The notes: generated by a model not told the origin, from the sequence alone. DNA of 64,000 bases from JAJFJD01 sp965228695 (GCA_965228695.1 CBDDIB010000002.1:558001-622000), one strand, 5' to 3'. Positions 26,290 to 36,569 are shown, numbered from the stretch's first letter. A program made the numbers and translations.

Positions 26290-29200
26290 CTAGGTAGCCA
26301 CCCGGACCCGGTCAAGCAGGCTGTCGTCCAATGTCATCAGGCGCGGGACCGCGGTCCACAGTAAACCGCAGCGAATCGGCCGATTCGGCCATATTTCGGC
26401 CAGAACGGCCCGATATGCCGCCATTTGGCGCAAATAGGCCGGTGCGACATTTTCCTGCGAATCCGGCGGCGGACGCGACGTTTTATAATCCAGAACGACG
26501 ATTTCGTCCGGCAGCACCAACAACCGGTCGACCTGACCCGCAATCACCTCGGCGCCGCCCGGTCCCTCGATCGTGCCGATCAGCGGCACCTCGGCCCGGC
26601 TCTCCGGCCCGAACAGACCGGCGAACTCGGGCGATTCCAGGATCGCCATGACCTCGTCGGCGAGGCCTTGCTGTTCATCCGCCGGCAGCGCGTGACCGGG
26701 CCGGGCGAGGAAAGCGACGCAGGCCGCCCGACGGTCGGCGGCGGGCAGGTCCGGCAGCAGCTGCAGCAGCCGGTGCACGATCAGCCCGCGCTTGAAGCGA
26801 TTCTCCGACGGCCCGCCAATCGGCGACAGGGTCGGCGGATCCGACGCCGACGGCCGCGACGGCGCGAGCGGCCGGGGCGGCGCCGGCTCGTCCGGCGGCG
26901 GGCGCTGCATCCAGCCCTCGACGGCGGGGATCACCACCTGTCCGAGCGTCCGCTCGTCGCGCGCATCAGCGGGCGCCGATTGGTCGCTGGCGATCCGCAG
27001 CCCGTCGCCCGCCCATCCCGCGGCGCCAATGTCGTCGCCGAAATCCATCGCAGCCGGTTCGGCCAACCCCGACAGGCCTGCCTCGATGAGAGAGTACCAG
27101 CACCCCTCGTTCGGTTTCTGCCGGCCGTGCCAGCCGCAGACATACAGCCGGTCTTCGGCGCGGGTCATCGCGACATACAGCAGGCGGCGGTATTCCTCCT
27201 CGGCCCGGGCCCGCGCGGCATCACGCAGCGCCTGGCATGCTTCGGTCTGATAGATGCGGTTCGGCGGCCAAAGCGGCACGCCATCTGACCACAGCACCTC
27301 TTCGCCCAGGCGGGGCATCGCCATGGTGTCCGGCATGATAACGATCGGGGCCTGCAGCCCCTTCGCACCATGCACCGTCATCACGCGCACCTCGTCGCGG
27401 TCGCTCTGTTCCAGATCGCGCTTGATCTCGGTGGCGCCGGCGTCGAGCCAATGCAAAAAGCCTTGCAGCGAGGGCGGGTGCGTCCGCTCGTAGGCCAGCG
27501 CCTGCGCCATGAATTCGTCGACCGGGTCTTCCGCTTCGGGGCCAAGCCGCTCCAACAGGCATTGCCAGCCCGACCGGTCCGGCCGCGCAGCAGGGCCCGC
27601 CAAGACCCCGGCGAGCAATTCGAACGGCGGCGCAAAATCGGCCTGTCCCAGCAACGCCGCCAGCCACGTCCGCGCCTGCCCGTAGCGCGCATCTTCCCCG
27701 GCCCTGTCCGACAACCGCCGCCACAGGGTTGCATCGCCCCGGCCGTGACAGAGCCCGAACAGGTCGTCGTCGTCCAGGCCGATGAATGGCCCCTTCAGCA
27801 CGACCGCGAGCGTCAGATCGTCGTCCGGCAACAGCAGGAAGCGCGCCAGCGCCATCAAATCCATGACCGCCAACTGTTCGGTCAGCGCCATCCGGTCGAC
27901 GCCGGCGACCGGCACGTCGGCGGTCTTGAGGGCGCGGACCAGCGCTTCCATGAACCCGCTCCGGCGGCGCAGCAACACCATGATATCGCCGGCCCGGACG
28001 GTCCGGCCGTGCGACGGCAGGTATTCGGTGCCGATCCAGGCCCACAGTTTGGCCGCAATGAGTTGCGCGAGCCGTTCGTCGGGCGCCAAGACCTCTCGGC
28101 GGCGCACCGGCGGCTGCCATTCGCCTTCCTCTGGCTCATCCGGGCCGACCGGCGGCCACAACTCCACCAACCCCGCCTGCCCGCCGCGGAACGGCCGATG
28201 GACGAGCGGCTCGCCGCCGTCGATCACGCCCGACGCGGCGGCGGGTTGCGCGAACACGGCGTCGACCGCCCGCAGCACCGGTTCAGCCGAGCGGAAGGAA
28301 ATGTCGAGGTCGACCGAGCGCCACTGCTTGGCCACATCCCCGGCGCGGCTGCCGAATCGGTCGCGGTATTTCCGGAAGGCCGCGGGATCGGCGCGCTGGA
28401 AGCTGAAGATCGACTGCTTCACGTCGCCGACGGCGAAGATCGTGCGTTCTTCCTCGCGCGCGCCCAGGCCGGCGAAGAATTCGTCGGCCAGCGCGGCCAC
28501 CACCTGCCATTGCTCGGGATTGGTATCTTGCGCCTCGTCGATCAGGATGTGGTCGAGCCCGCCGTCGAGCTTGAACAGCACCCAGCCCGCGAAGCCCGAA
28601 CTGTCGGTTTGCAGCAGGTCGCGCGCCTTGTAGATCAGGTCGTCGTAATCCAGCTCGACCCGCAATTCCTTGGCCTGCTCGAAGGCGTGCAGGATCGCGC
28701 CGCCCAGCGTGAGCAACGCCGCCGTCGCTTCCGCCGTTACCGCCGCGCGGCGATGCTGGCAAACCGCCGCAAGCCGCGCCGCTTCGTCGGACAGTGCGTC
28801 AGCGACGCCGGAGTTCTTCTCGGCCACCGATTTCGTCGCCAGCCGTTTTCGGGGCACCTCTTCGCGGGTGAGGAATTGATCGATGTAGAAGGCGAAGCCC
28901 GATGCCCGATCGTCGGCATCCGCCTCGACCCAGCGCCGGATCGCCTCGCCGCGCGGTCGGTCGGTCTTTTCCGATCCGCCGCGCAGCGCCTCGGCCGCCC
29001 GCGCCAACGCGGGGGCGTCGAAAGCGTCGTCCCGGCACGCGGCCTCGATTACGTCGCCCACGCGAGTACCCGGTTCCACACCCAGCCGGCCGTAAACGGC
29101 GACAACGGCGGCGTCGACCGTCGTGCCGTCGCCGATGACATCGCGCAGCCGGCCCCGATGCATCAGCAGGACGCGCAGCAGATCGGCGAAACGGTCCTCG

Positions 29201-29772
29201 TGCAGGTGACCGGTCAGGGTTTGCAGCGCGCCCTCACTCGACGGGTCCCGCACCGCCGACGCCAGCACACGGTCACGCGCCGCCAGCATCAACTCGGCGG
29301 CGCTGCGTTCGTCCATCACCTGGAAGTGCGGCGGGATGCCGGCCTCGATCGGAAAACGCCCGAGCAGCGATTCGCAGAAACTGTGGATCGTCTGGATCTT
29401 CAAGCCGCCGGGGACATCCAGCACCCGCGCAAACAGCCGCCGCGCCGTTTCCAATTCCGAATCGTCGGGCGCGTTGCCGGTCAACGCCGTGACCCGCCGC
29501 CGCAGATCGGCGTCCGACGCGGTCGCCCACAGGCTCAGGCCGCGGTTGACGCGGTTGGCCATCTCCGCCGCCGCCGCTTTCGTGAAGGTCAGGCAGAGCA
29601 GCCGCTGCGGCGGCGTGCCCGACAGCAACAGGCGCAGCACGCGGTCGGTCAGCACCTTGGTCTTGCCGCTACCCGCCGATGCGCCGACCCAGACGCTCGC
29701 AGCCGGGTCCGACGCCCGGCGCTGCAGGCGATCCGGATCGATCGCAACTGCGGTTCCGGGCGTGCCGCTCAT
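26290..29772 (-). CDS. addA: Double-strand break repair helicase-nuclease AddA
   Basis: This 1160-residue UvrD-like helicase has Walker A ASAGSGKTKVL (about residue 30), Walker B ILIDEAQDTNPEQW, motif VMTVHGAKGLQAP and YVAMTRAEDRLYV. A C-terminal PD-(D/E)xK nuclease ends in VLDYKTSRPPP. With AddB it resects broken DNA ends to load RecA. The start is the ATG at 29772, overlapping the addB stop; the open frame continues 326 residues further but without family likeness. Confidence 0.94.
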   Translation of the reverse strand: MSGTPGTAVAIDPDRLQRRASDPAASVWVGASAGSGKTKVLTDRVLRLLLSGTPPQRLLCLTFTKAAAAEMANRVNRGLSLWATASDADLRRRVTALTGNAPDDSELETARRLFARVLDVPGGLKIQTIHSFCESLLGRFPIEAGIPPHFQVMDERSAAELMLAARDRVLASAVRDPSSEGALQTLTGHLHEDRFADLLRVLLMHRGRLRDVIGDGTTVDAAVVAVYGRLGVEPGTRVGDVIEAACRDDAFDAPALARAAEALRGGSEKTDRPRGEAIRRWVEADADDRASGFAFYIDQFLTREEVPRKRLATKSVAEKNSGVADALSDEAARLAAVCQHRRAAVTAEATAALLTLGGAILHAFEQAKELRVELDYDDLIYKARDLLQTDSSGFAGWVLFKLDGGLDHILIDEAQDTNPEQWQVVAALADEFFAGLGAREEERTIFAVGDVKQSIFSFQRADPAAFRKYRDRFGSRAGDVAKQWRSVDLDISFRSAEPVLRAVDAVFAQPAAASGVIDGGEPLVHRPFRGGQAGLVELWPPVGPDEPEEGEWQPPVRRREVLAPDERLAQLIAAKLWAWIGTEYLPSHGRTVRAGDIMVLLRRRSGFMEALVRALKTADVPVAGVDRMALTEQLAVMDLMALARFLLLPDDDLTLAVVLKGPFIGLDDDDLFGLCHGRGDATLWRRLSDRAGEDARYGQARTWLAALLGQADFAPPFELLAGVLAGPAARPDRSGWQCLLERLGPEAEDPVDEFMAQALAYERTHPPSLQGFLHWLDAGATEIKRDLEQSDRDEVRVMTVHGAKGLQAPIVIMPDTMAMPRLGEEVLWSDGVPLWPPNRIYQTEACQALRDAARARAEEEYRRLLYVAMTRAEDRLYVCGWHGRQKPNEGCWYSLIEAGLSGLAEPAAMDFGDDIGAAGWAGDGLRIASDQSAPADARDERTLGQVVIPAVEGWMQRPPPDEPAPPRPLAPSRPSASDPPTLSPIGGPSENRFKRGLIVHRLLQLLPDLPAADRRAACVAFLARPGHALPADEQQGLADEVMAILESPEFAGLFGPESRAEVPLIGTIEGPGGAEVIAGQVDRLLVLPDEIVVLDYKTSRPPPDSQENVAPAYLRQMAAYRAVLAEIWPNRPIRCGLLWTAVPRLMTLDDSLLDRVRVAT

Positions 29773-32700
29773 GATCCGCTCCCCCGGCCGCCCGACCATT
29801 CGCGCAGCCGCGCCAGATGATCGTATTCGGGAAACGGCAGCGGCCAGTCCGGCTCCGGCGTCGAGAGATAGGGCGTGTCGGCCCGGTCGAAGGCGTCGAT
29901 CAGCCGGACCAGATTGTCGTAAACCCGAGCCGTCAGGTCCGGCACGTCGTCGGAAAATTCCTTGATCTGCCCGGCCGGATCGCCGCCCGACAATCGCCAA
30001 TAGGCGAGCCGGTCGACCGCGCCGGCCGCAACGCCGTCGAAGCCGCCCTGCTCGGCGATCGCGGCTTCGAGCGGAAGTTGCGGCGCATAGCCGTACTGCA
30101 GTTGCCGTTCGCTGGGCGGCAGTCCGGTCTTGTAATCGATGATCGACAACCGCCCATCCGCCGACCGGTCGATCCGGTCCGCCTTTGCGGTCAGGGTGAA
30201 GGGTCCGATCGCGCCGTCGATGGCGATCGACCCGGCAACCTCGGAGCTGCTCTCGGCCAGGTTCGGATGGCGCTTCCGTTCGACATCGATGAACCATTCG
30301 GCGATGCGGACAAAGCGCGGCCACCAGAAGGCGCGCACCGCCGGCCGGGCCAACGTCGCTCCGAAGGCCCGTTCGCCCAGCGCGAGGAGCTGCGGCAGCG
30401 CATCGCCGGGCGGCCCGTCGGGATAGGCGCGGACGAAGGCGTCGAGGGCGTCGTGGATGATCGTGCCCCGGTCGGCCGCCCCCGGGCTCGCCTCCAGCGG
30501 ATCGAGCGGCCGCAAGCCCAGGATATGCCGGGCATAGATGCTGTAGGGATCGCGCATCCAGGTTTCGATCCGCGTGACGGACAGCCGCCGCGGACGCGCC
30601 TCGACCGGCGGACACGGTGTCGGAGGATCGACCGGGCTGTGCCGGCCGACCGCGACCAGCCCTTTCTCCAGGCCGGGCCAATGCGTATCGGGCACGAAGG
30701 CCTCGGCCAATCCGCACCCTTCGAGCACCGTTTCCAGGCGCAGCAGCCAACGCGACGGCACCGTCGGCGTGCCGTCGGATTTCTGCGCCCGGCTCAACGC
30801 GACCTCCGGCGCGCAGAAGAGCTGGGCGAAGTCATGGGCGGCGAGCCCGATGCGGCGCTCCGGCAACGGCAAGCCGAAGACATCGCGCATCGGGCGGCTC
30901 ATCCAAGGGTCCGGCCCCGGGTCCGCCGGCCAGTTGCCCTCGTTCAATCCGCCGAGGATGATCAAATCCGCATGCTGCAACCGGGCTTCCAGCGGACCCC
31001 AGATGTTCAGGCGCGGATACCGGCCGAAGCGCGGCCGCACCACATTGCCCAGCATCAGGGCCTCGACCATTTCCGGATAGTGGTCCGGTGGCACCATCGG
31101 CAATGCATCCGCCGCCGCGTGAAAGTCATTGACGAAGACCGCCAGCGCCTCGCCCGATTCCCCGTCCCAAAGCCGCGCTGCGCCCGACGTCTCGTCATCT
31201 GCCGCCAGCGCCTCGGCGGCGCGGATATGCGCTTCGACGAGGCGTTGCAGGCTGCCCTCCGCTCCGTCCCGGAAAGCCAACAACGGCGTCACACAGTCTT
31301 CGAGCCGGTCGATCAAGTGCTCGATATCCGCGACTGTTTCCGGCGCCGGCCGGTCGGCGGCGTGCCGGGCGTCCGCCTCCGCCAACGCCTGGCGCAACCC
31401 CATGAGACCCCGGTCCGGGGCCGGTCCCCGCAGCACCCAGCGTTCCAAGGCACGGACGCGCCGCCGCATCTCAGCCGGAGGCATGCCCGCCGCCGCCAGC
31501 GGATGCTTGCAGGCGGCCAACATTGCGACCGGGGCGAAATCCTGGAAGACCATATCGGCGACCAGCCGCATGAAAACGCCCGGCGGCGTCTCGCTCAACG
31601 CCTGCCCGGCCGAATCGTCGATAACGATGTCCCACCGGCGCAAGGACGCCGCAACCCGCCGCGCCAACCGGCGGTCGGCGGTGACCAGCGCGGCGGTACG
31701 TCCCGGCGTCTCCAGGCTATGGCGCAGCATAAGCGCGATGACCTCGGCTTCCTCTTTGTCGCCGGGAGCGACGATGCGCTGCACGGCCGGAAAAGACGCG
31801 CCCTCTGTGGGTCGCAACGCCTCGGCGGCGGCACCCCGCAAAGCCGATAGATCGCGCCAGGCATCGGTCGTCTCGGCGGGCCTTAGCGCTTCGGCGACAA
31901 GCGCCGCGCGGGCCTGCGCCGCGTCATGCCGGAACCCGCCGTTCGGCCAATCGCGGACACCGTCGCGGTCAACTCCCAGCCGGTCGAGCAAACGGGCGAG
32001 ACCGAATTGCGGATGGGTCTGATCGCGGCCGATCGCCGCCCAGGTTTCGGCGTCCGCATCGCGGTCGAGGCCCGGCAACACCACACGCCCCTGCGGCAGG
32101 GCCGCGATAACCGCAAAGAGATCGGCGCTCGCCGGGACGCTGCCGGTCGATCCGGCGGCGATGACCAGCCCGGCAGGAGGTTGAGCGGCCCATCGCGCGG
32201 CGAGACCTTCGAGCAAACGGTTACGGCGATCCGCCGGGTCGAGCCCGCCTTCCTCAGCCAGGACATCCGGCCAATGCGCGGTCACCGGCTTGAGGAAGTC
32301 GAGCGTCCGCTCCCAATGCTGCGCGTACTCGCGCGGCGCCAGCTCCGCCAACCCGTCGAAGGAGAGCCGTTCCGTCTGAACCTGATCGATCAGCCGCGCC
32401 AGTTCCTGCGCCAGCCGCACCGCGTGGTCCGGCGTCATCCGGTCCGCCGTCGCCTCGTCGACCTCGTTCCAGCGCAGGATCAATCGGGCGAGCAGCAGCA
32501 GCCGGCGCGGTTCGGAAAGCGCGGGCGGCAGGTCGAGCGTTTCCAGCCCCGCGGCATCGGCCGGCGCGATATCGTCCACGTCCACATCGCCGATCGGCCG
32601 CATCGCCGGCAGCACCAGCGCCTGCCCGTCCGACACCCGCAGGAAGGCCTCGCGCAGCGCCCGGCAGGCGCGCCGGGTCGGCAACAGGATCAGGTAATCG

Positions 32701-32807
32701 GCCAACGCCAGCGGATCGCCGGCGCATTCATCCAAAACGCCGGCGGCGAGCGCATCGACGAAGGCCGCGCCGGGCGGAATGGTGTAGAGGCCGGACGGAG
32801 CGCTCAT
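29769..32807 (-). CDS. addB: Double-strand break repair protein AddB
   Basis: This 1012-residue partner of AddA has the degenerate N-terminal helicase part beginning with LLPTRRACRALREAFL instead of a Walker A, and a C-terminal nuclease with LSIIDYKTGLPPSERQLQYG. The Cys cluster that holds an Fe-S centre in Bacillus AddB is not visible at the C-terminus, as expected for the alphaproteobacterial form. It overlaps murU upstream and addA downstream by four bases each. Confidence 0.93.
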   Translation of the reverse strand: MSAPSGLYTIPPGAAFVDALAAGVLDECAGDPLALADYLILLPTRRACRALREAFLRVSDGQALVLPAMRPIGDVDVDDIAPADAAGLETLDLPPALSEPRRLLLLARLILRWNEVDEATADRMTPDHAVRLAQELARLIDQVQTERLSFDGLAELAPREYAQHWERTLDFLKPVTAHWPDVLAEEGGLDPADRRNRLLEGLAARWAAQPPAGLVIAAGSTGSVPASADLFAVIAALPQGRVVLPGLDRDADAETWAAIGRDQTHPQFGLARLLDRLGVDRDGVRDWPNGGFRHDAAQARAALVAEALRPAETTDAWRDLSALRGAAAEALRPTEGASFPAVQRIVAPGDKEEAEVIALMLRHSLETPGRTAALVTADRRLARRVAASLRRWDIVIDDSAGQALSETPPGVFMRLVADMVFQDFAPVAMLAACKHPLAAAGMPPAEMRRRVRALERWVLRGPAPDRGLMGLRQALAEADARHAADRPAPETVADIEHLIDRLEDCVTPLLAFRDGAEGSLQRLVEAHIRAAEALAADDETSGAARLWDGESGEALAVFVNDFHAAADALPMVPPDHYPEMVEALMLGNVVRPRFGRYPRLNIWGPLEARLQHADLIILGGLNEGNWPADPGPDPWMSRPMRDVFGLPLPERRIGLAAHDFAQLFCAPEVALSRAQKSDGTPTVPSRWLLRLETVLEGCGLAEAFVPDTHWPGLEKGLVAVGRHSPVDPPTPCPPVEARPRRLSVTRIETWMRDPYSIYARHILGLRPLDPLEASPGAADRGTIIHDALDAFVRAYPDGPPGDALPQLLALGERAFGATLARPAVRAFWWPRFVRIAEWFIDVERKRHPNLAESSSEVAGSIAIDGAIGPFTLTAKADRIDRSADGRLSIIDYKTGLPPSERQLQYGYAPQLPLEAAIAEQGGFDGVAAGAVDRLAYWRLSGGDPAGQIKEFSDDVPDLTARVYDNLVRLIDAFDRADTPYLSTPEPDWPLPFPEYDHLARLREWSGGRGSGS

Positions 32808-33523
32808 TCCCCCGAATCCGCGAGGTCCGCGAGCGCTGCCTCGGTCGCCGCCAGATCCTCGGGCGTGCCCACATGAAACCAGTCGGCATCGTGTTCCAGG
32901 CCATGAAGTCGGCCTGCCGCCTCGGCCCGGTCATACAGCAGATTCAGCGAGAAAGCGCCGTCGGGAATATCGTCGAATATCGTCGGATTTAGGATTTGAA
33001 CGCCGGCGAAAAGATGCGCCGCCCTTTCGGCGGTCCCGCGCCGACGCAACCTGCCGTCGGCCCCCAGATGATAATCGCCCGCCCCGTGATACCCCATGGC
33101 CCGGTCGACCGGCTGCACCAGCAACAGCACATCCATCGCCGCCGCATCCCAGGCCGCCGCGAGCCGGTCCAGCGCGGGCACGGGCCCGTCGCGCCACACG
33201 GCGTCGCTGTTGACCACGTAGAACGGCGCCCCACCGAGTTGCGGCAAGGCCCGCGCGACGCCGCCGCCGGTCTCCAGCCGCTCGGCCTCCGGCGACAGCA
33301 CGATATCGGCCTGGTCGGACAGATGGTCCTCGATCATCGCCGCCAGGTAATGCGTGTTCACGACCGTGCGCGTGACGCCCGCCGCCCGCAGGCGATCCAG
33401 CGCGCGGTCCAGCAGGGCCCGGCCGCGCAGGACCACCAGCGGTTTCGGCCGTTCCAGCGTCAACGGGCGCATCCGCATGCCGAGGCCCGCGGCGAGCACC
33501 ATGGCGTTTGTCGGCGCCGCCAT
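32804..33523 (-). CDS. murU: N-acetylmuramate alpha-1-phosphate uridylyltransferase, MurU-like
   Basis: This sugar-phosphate nucleotidyltransferase of about 239 residues begins with MVLAAGLGMRMRPLT and ERPKPLV, the nucleotide-binding signature, and has VVNSDAVW with the metal Asp. Paired with AmgK it makes UDP-MurNAc from recycled MurNAc in Pseudomonas and many alphaproteobacteria. The pairing here (shared TGATG junction with amgK) supports that role over a mannose-1-phosphate guanylyltransferase. Twenty-one in-frame residues upstream were excluded. Confidence 0.85.
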   Translation of the reverse strand: MAAPTNAMVLAAGLGMRMRPLTLERPKPLVVLRGRALLDRALDRLRAAGVTRTVVNTHYLAAMIEDHLSDQADIVLSPEAERLETGGGVARALPQLGGAPFYVVNSDAVWRDGPVPALDRLAAAWDAAAMDVLLLVQPVDRAMGYHGAGDYHLGADGRLRRRGTAERAAHLFAGVQILNPTIFDDIPDGAFSLNLLYDRAEAAGRLHGLEHDADWFHVGTPEDLAATEAALADLADSGE

Positions 33524-34530
33524 CAGCACTCTCCCCGTGGCGGCGGGGTCCGCCGGAGCGGCGGCGGCAGCGTATCGTCGAACCACGCCTTCAGGCCGGC
33601 CAAGGCGGGATGGTCCAGATCGCCTTCGAGCCAGCGCCAGACCCGCGGGATATGTTCCAGATAAACCGACTTCCCGTCGCGCCGGTCGAGCCGCGTGAAG
33701 ATGCCGAGGATCTTGGCGCTGCGCTGCGCCGCGAGCACCGCATAGGACGCCTCGACCGCCGCCCTATCGAGCGCGGGGAAGGCCGCGCAATAGCGGTCCA
33801 TCAGCCGGGCCGCCAAATCCGGCGGCACGTCGCGCCGCGCATCCTCGAACAACGACGCAAGATCGTACGTGACCGGGCCGATCACCGCGTCCTGGAAATC
33901 GAGCAGGCCACAGGCCCGCACGCCCTCCCGGCCGTCCAGCAGCATCAGGTTGTCCACATGAAAATCACGCAACACCAAGCTCGACGGCGCGGCGTGGGCG
34001 GCGGTGAGCGCCGCCCGCCAGCGATCGAGATAGTCGGTCCGCGCCGCATCGGAAAGCGGCGTGCCGGTCACCGCCGGCAGATACCAGTCGGTCAAGAGGA
34101 CGGCCTCGTCGAGCAGGCGGGCATCGTCATAATCGGGAATATCGGCGGCGGCCGGGTCGAAGCGCCGGTGCAGCGCGATCAGAACATCGACGGCGAGCGT
34201 ATACAACGCTTCCTCATCGCCGCCGTCCGCAAGTGCGCGCGTGTAGGTCGTATCGCCAAGATCTTCGAGCAGCAACAGCCCGTTCTCCTCGTCGCGCGCG
34301 CGAATCTCCGGCGCGCTGAGACCGAGATCTTGCAGCACCCCAGCGACGGCCGCGAACGGACGCACGTCTTCCCGCGGCGGCGGCGCATCCATCAGCACCG
34401 CGCGCTCGCCCCCGCGGGTCAGGCGTTCGTAGCGGCGAAAGGAGGCGTCGTCCGCCAGCGGCCCGCGGTTGCCGTCGCCCCAGCCATTGTCCGCGAGGAA
34501 TCTGTCGATCAGCGCCGAGCGGTCAGTCAT
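33523..34530 (-). CDS. amgK: Anomeric N-acetylmuramate/N-acetylglucosamine kinase, AmgK-like
   Basis: This 335-residue protein has the aminoglycoside-phosphotransferase kinase fold: DASFRRYERL near the start, hinge LLLLEDLGD, catalytic LVLRDFHVDNLMLL and LLDFQDAVIGPVTYDLASL with the metal Asp. Such proteins next to murU phosphorylate the anomeric carbon of cell-wall amino sugars, bypassing de novo UDP-GlcNAc synthesis. It overlaps tsaE by eight bases. Confidence 0.87.
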   Translation of the reverse strand: MTDRSALIDRFLADNGWGDGNRGPLADDASFRRYERLTRGGERAVLMDAPPPREDVRPFAAVAGVLQDLGLSAPEIRARDEENGLLLLEDLGDTTYTRALADGGDEEALYTLAVDVLIALHRRFDPAAADIPDYDDARLLDEAVLLTDWYLPAVTGTPLSDAARTDYLDRWRAALTAAHAAPSSLVLRDFHVDNLMLLDGREGVRACGLLDFQDAVIGPVTYDLASLFEDARRDVPPDLAARLMDRYCAAFPALDRAAVEASYAVLAAQRSAKILGIFTRLDRRDGKSVYLEHIPRVWRWLEGDLDHPALAGLKAWFDDTLPPPLRRTPPPRGEC

Positions 34531-35038
34531 CGCGTGTCACTTCGAGTTCTTGTCCAAGAGTCTTCAAACGGTCACGCCAGGACGAAACGCCGCGCAACCG
34601 GAGCCGCCGCGTATCCGGGTCGCCGTCTTCCGCCGGCGCGAACGCGATATCCAGCCGATCCGCCGGCAGAAGGACGCCGAGCCGTTCGGGCCACTCGATC
34701 AGGGAAATGCCCTCGGCGAAGGCGTCTTCGACGCCCAACTCCCAAACCTCCTCCGCGTTCTCGAGGCGATACAGGTCGAAATGATGGATCGGCCCAATGT
34801 CCGCGGGGTAAATCTGCACCAGCGTGAAAGTCGGACTGGGAACTTCTTCGTCGGGGCCGGTGAGCGCGCGGACAAATCCGCGCGCAAATACCGTCTTGCC
34901 GCTGCCCAGCACGCCCGACAATGCGATCACGTCACCCGCCGCGCATACCTTTGCGACGGCGGCGGCAATCGCGGCGGTGCCCGCTTCGCCCCGGGCGGTC
35001 AGTTCAATCGAAAAGGCAGTGTCGGAATCATCCGGCAT
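34523..35038 (-). CDS. tsaE: tRNA t6A-modification ATPase TsaE
   Basis: This 171-residue P-loop ATPase has GVLGSGKTVFARG, the SPTFTLVQIY switch and HFDLYRLENAEEVWELG, all typical of TsaE. It powers turnover of the TsaB-TsaD complex that adds threonylcarbamoyl to A37 of ANN-decoding tRNAs. It heads the leftward tsaE-amgK-murU-addB-addA-trxA unit; 85 bases separate it from the ahcY stop upstream. Confidence 0.93.
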   Translation of the reverse strand: MPDDSDTAFSIELTARGEAGTAAIAAAVAKVCAAGDVIALSGVLGSGKTVFARGFVRALTGPDEEVPSPTFTLVQIYPADIGPIHHFDLYRLENAEEVWELGVEDAFAEGISLIEWPERLGVLLPADRLDIAFAPAEDGDPDTRRLRLRGVSSWRDRLKTLGQELEVTRDD

Positions 35039-35123
35039 GCCGCCATATGTACCATTGCGGCAACCGGGAACGGAAGCGGCCTGCGCGACTGTAATTGGCC
35101 GCGCGGCCGTATCCGGACCGGCG

Positions 35124-36419
35124 TCAGTAGCGGTAATAGTCGGGCTTGAACGGCCCGGCCGCGTCGAGGCCCAGATACTCGGCCTGCTCCTCGGTCATCT
35201 GCGTCAGCTTCACGCCGAGCTTTTCCAGATGCAGCGAGGCGACCTTTTCGTCGAGCGGCTTGGGCAGGACGTAGACCTTCTTTTCGTAGTCGTCCGCGTT
35301 GTTCCACAATTCAATCTGCGCCAGCACCTGATTGGTGAAGGACGCCGACATCACGAAGCTGGGATGGCCGGTTGCACAGCCGAGGTTGACCAAACGGCCT
35401 TCCGCCAGAACGATCAGGCGCTTGCCGTCGGGGAACTCGACTTCGTCGACCTGGTCCTTGACGTTGTCCCATTTGTAGTTTCGCAGGGATTCGATCTGAA
35501 TCTCCGAATCGAAGTGACCGATGTTGCAGACAATCGCCCGGTCCTTCATCTCGCGCATGTGGTCGAGCGTGATCACGTCGATGTTGCCCGTCGTGGTCAC
35601 GAAGATATCGCCCGTGGATGCGGCATCTTCCATCGTGGTGACTTCGTAGCCCTCCATCGACGCCTGCAGGGCGCAGATCGGGTCGATCTCGGTGACCAGG
35701 ACGCGCGCACCCTGGTTGCGCAGGCTCGCAGCCGAGCCTTTGCCCACATCGCCGTAGCCGCAGACCACGGCCGTCTTGCCGGCGATCATGACGTCGGTCG
35801 CCCGCTTGATGCCGTCGACGAGGCTCTCGCGGCAGCCGTAGAGGTTGTCGAACTTGGACTTTGTGACCGAGTCGTTGACGTTGATGGCGGGAACGGCGAG
35901 CGTGCCCTTCTTCTCCATCTCGTACAGTCGGTGCACGCCCGTCGTCGTCTCTTCCGACAGGCCGCGCACGTCCTTCAGCAATTCGGGATATTTGTCGTGC
36001 ATCAGCACGGTCAGGTCGCCGCCGTCGTCGAGGATCATGTTCGGGCGCCAGCCGTCCGGACCTTCGATGGTCTGTTCGATGCACCACCAAAATTCCTCTT
36101 CGGACATACCCTTCCACGCGAAGACCGGCACCCCGGTTGCGGCGATCGCCGCCGCGGCGTGATCCTGGGTCGAAAAGATGTTGCAGGACGACCAACGGAC
36201 CTCGGCGCCGAGCGCCGTCAACGTCTCGATCAGCACGGCGGTTTGGATGGTCATATGCAGACATCCGGCGATCCGCGCGCCCTTCAGCGGCTTGGATTTG
36301 CCGTATTCGTCGCGCAGCGCCATCAAGCCCGGCATTTCCGTTTCGGCGATGGCGATTTCCTTGCGGCCCCAATCGGCGCCACTCATATCGGCAACTTTAT
36401 AGTCTTCTGCGGCAGTCAT
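35124..36419 (-). CDS. ahcY: S-adenosylhomocysteine hydrolase
   Basis: This 431-residue NAD enzyme splits S-adenosylhomocysteine into adenosine and homocysteine, keeping methyltransferases active. It begins with a TAAEDYKVADMS-type leader. Landmarks are GCLHMTIQTAVLIETL, SCNIFSTQDHAAAAI, the Rossmann motif GYGDVGKGSA and the C-terminal FKPDYYRY whose Lys and Tyr reach the partner subunit. A good ribosome site (AGGAAG) precedes the ATG. A sigma-70-like promoter and a structured leader of about 140 bases lie upstream. Confidence 0.97.
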   Translation of the reverse strand: MTAAEDYKVADMSGADWGRKEIAIAETEMPGLMALRDEYGKSKPLKGARIAGCLHMTIQTAVLIETLTALGAEVRWSSCNIFSTQDHAAAAIAATGVPVFAWKGMSEEEFWWCIEQTIEGPDGWRPNMILDDGGDLTVLMHDKYPELLKDVRGLSEETTTGVHRLYEMEKKGTLAVPAINVNDSVTKSKFDNLYGCRESLVDGIKRATDVMIAGKTAVVCGYGDVGKGSAASLRNQGARVLVTEIDPICALQASMEGYEVTTMEDAASTGDIFVTTTGNIDVITLDHMREMKDRAIVCNIGHFDSEIQIESLRNYKWDNVKDQVDEVEFPDGKRLIVLAEGRLVNLGCATGHPSFVMSASFTNQVLAQIELWNNADDYEKKVYVLPKPLDEKVASLHLEKLGVKLTQMTEEQAEYLGLDAAGPFKPDYYRY

Positions 36420-36562
36420 GTTTTCTTCCTGTGATGTAACGCGCCGGCGGCGGACGGTCCAAATACGACCGCACCGCGGCTACCGCCCTCGGGTGGGCGG
36501 CGGTATAGCAGCGCTCGTCGAAGGCGGCAAGGCGGGATCGAGATAACCGGAAAGTAAGCTTA
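36420..36562 (-). promoter_or_regulatory. Long structured leader of ahcY
   Basis: If the promoter at 36570-36597 is used, the mRNA has a leader of about 143 bases. Read leftward it contains GAGCGCTGC (36508-36516), then a hairpin with arms TACCGCC and GGCGGTA (36481-36504), and a GC-rich stretch before the ribosome site. GAGCGCTGC resembles the core of the SAH riboswitch, but the matching downstream CAGGCTCGG element is not seen, so riboswitch identity is only a possibility. Confidence 0.3.
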
Positions 36563-36569
36563 TTCTGGG

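Noticed and set aside
27370..31850. Very long rightward open frames opposite addA and addB (for example 816 and 677 codons)
   Set aside because: They are antisense to clearly coding genes in GC-rich DNA, are rich in Arg/Gln/His, and show no domain.
34824..36434. 536-codon rightward frame opposite tsaE and ahcY
   Set aside because: It is the mirror of ahcY codon structure; ahcY is unmistakable and no protein family fits the other strand.
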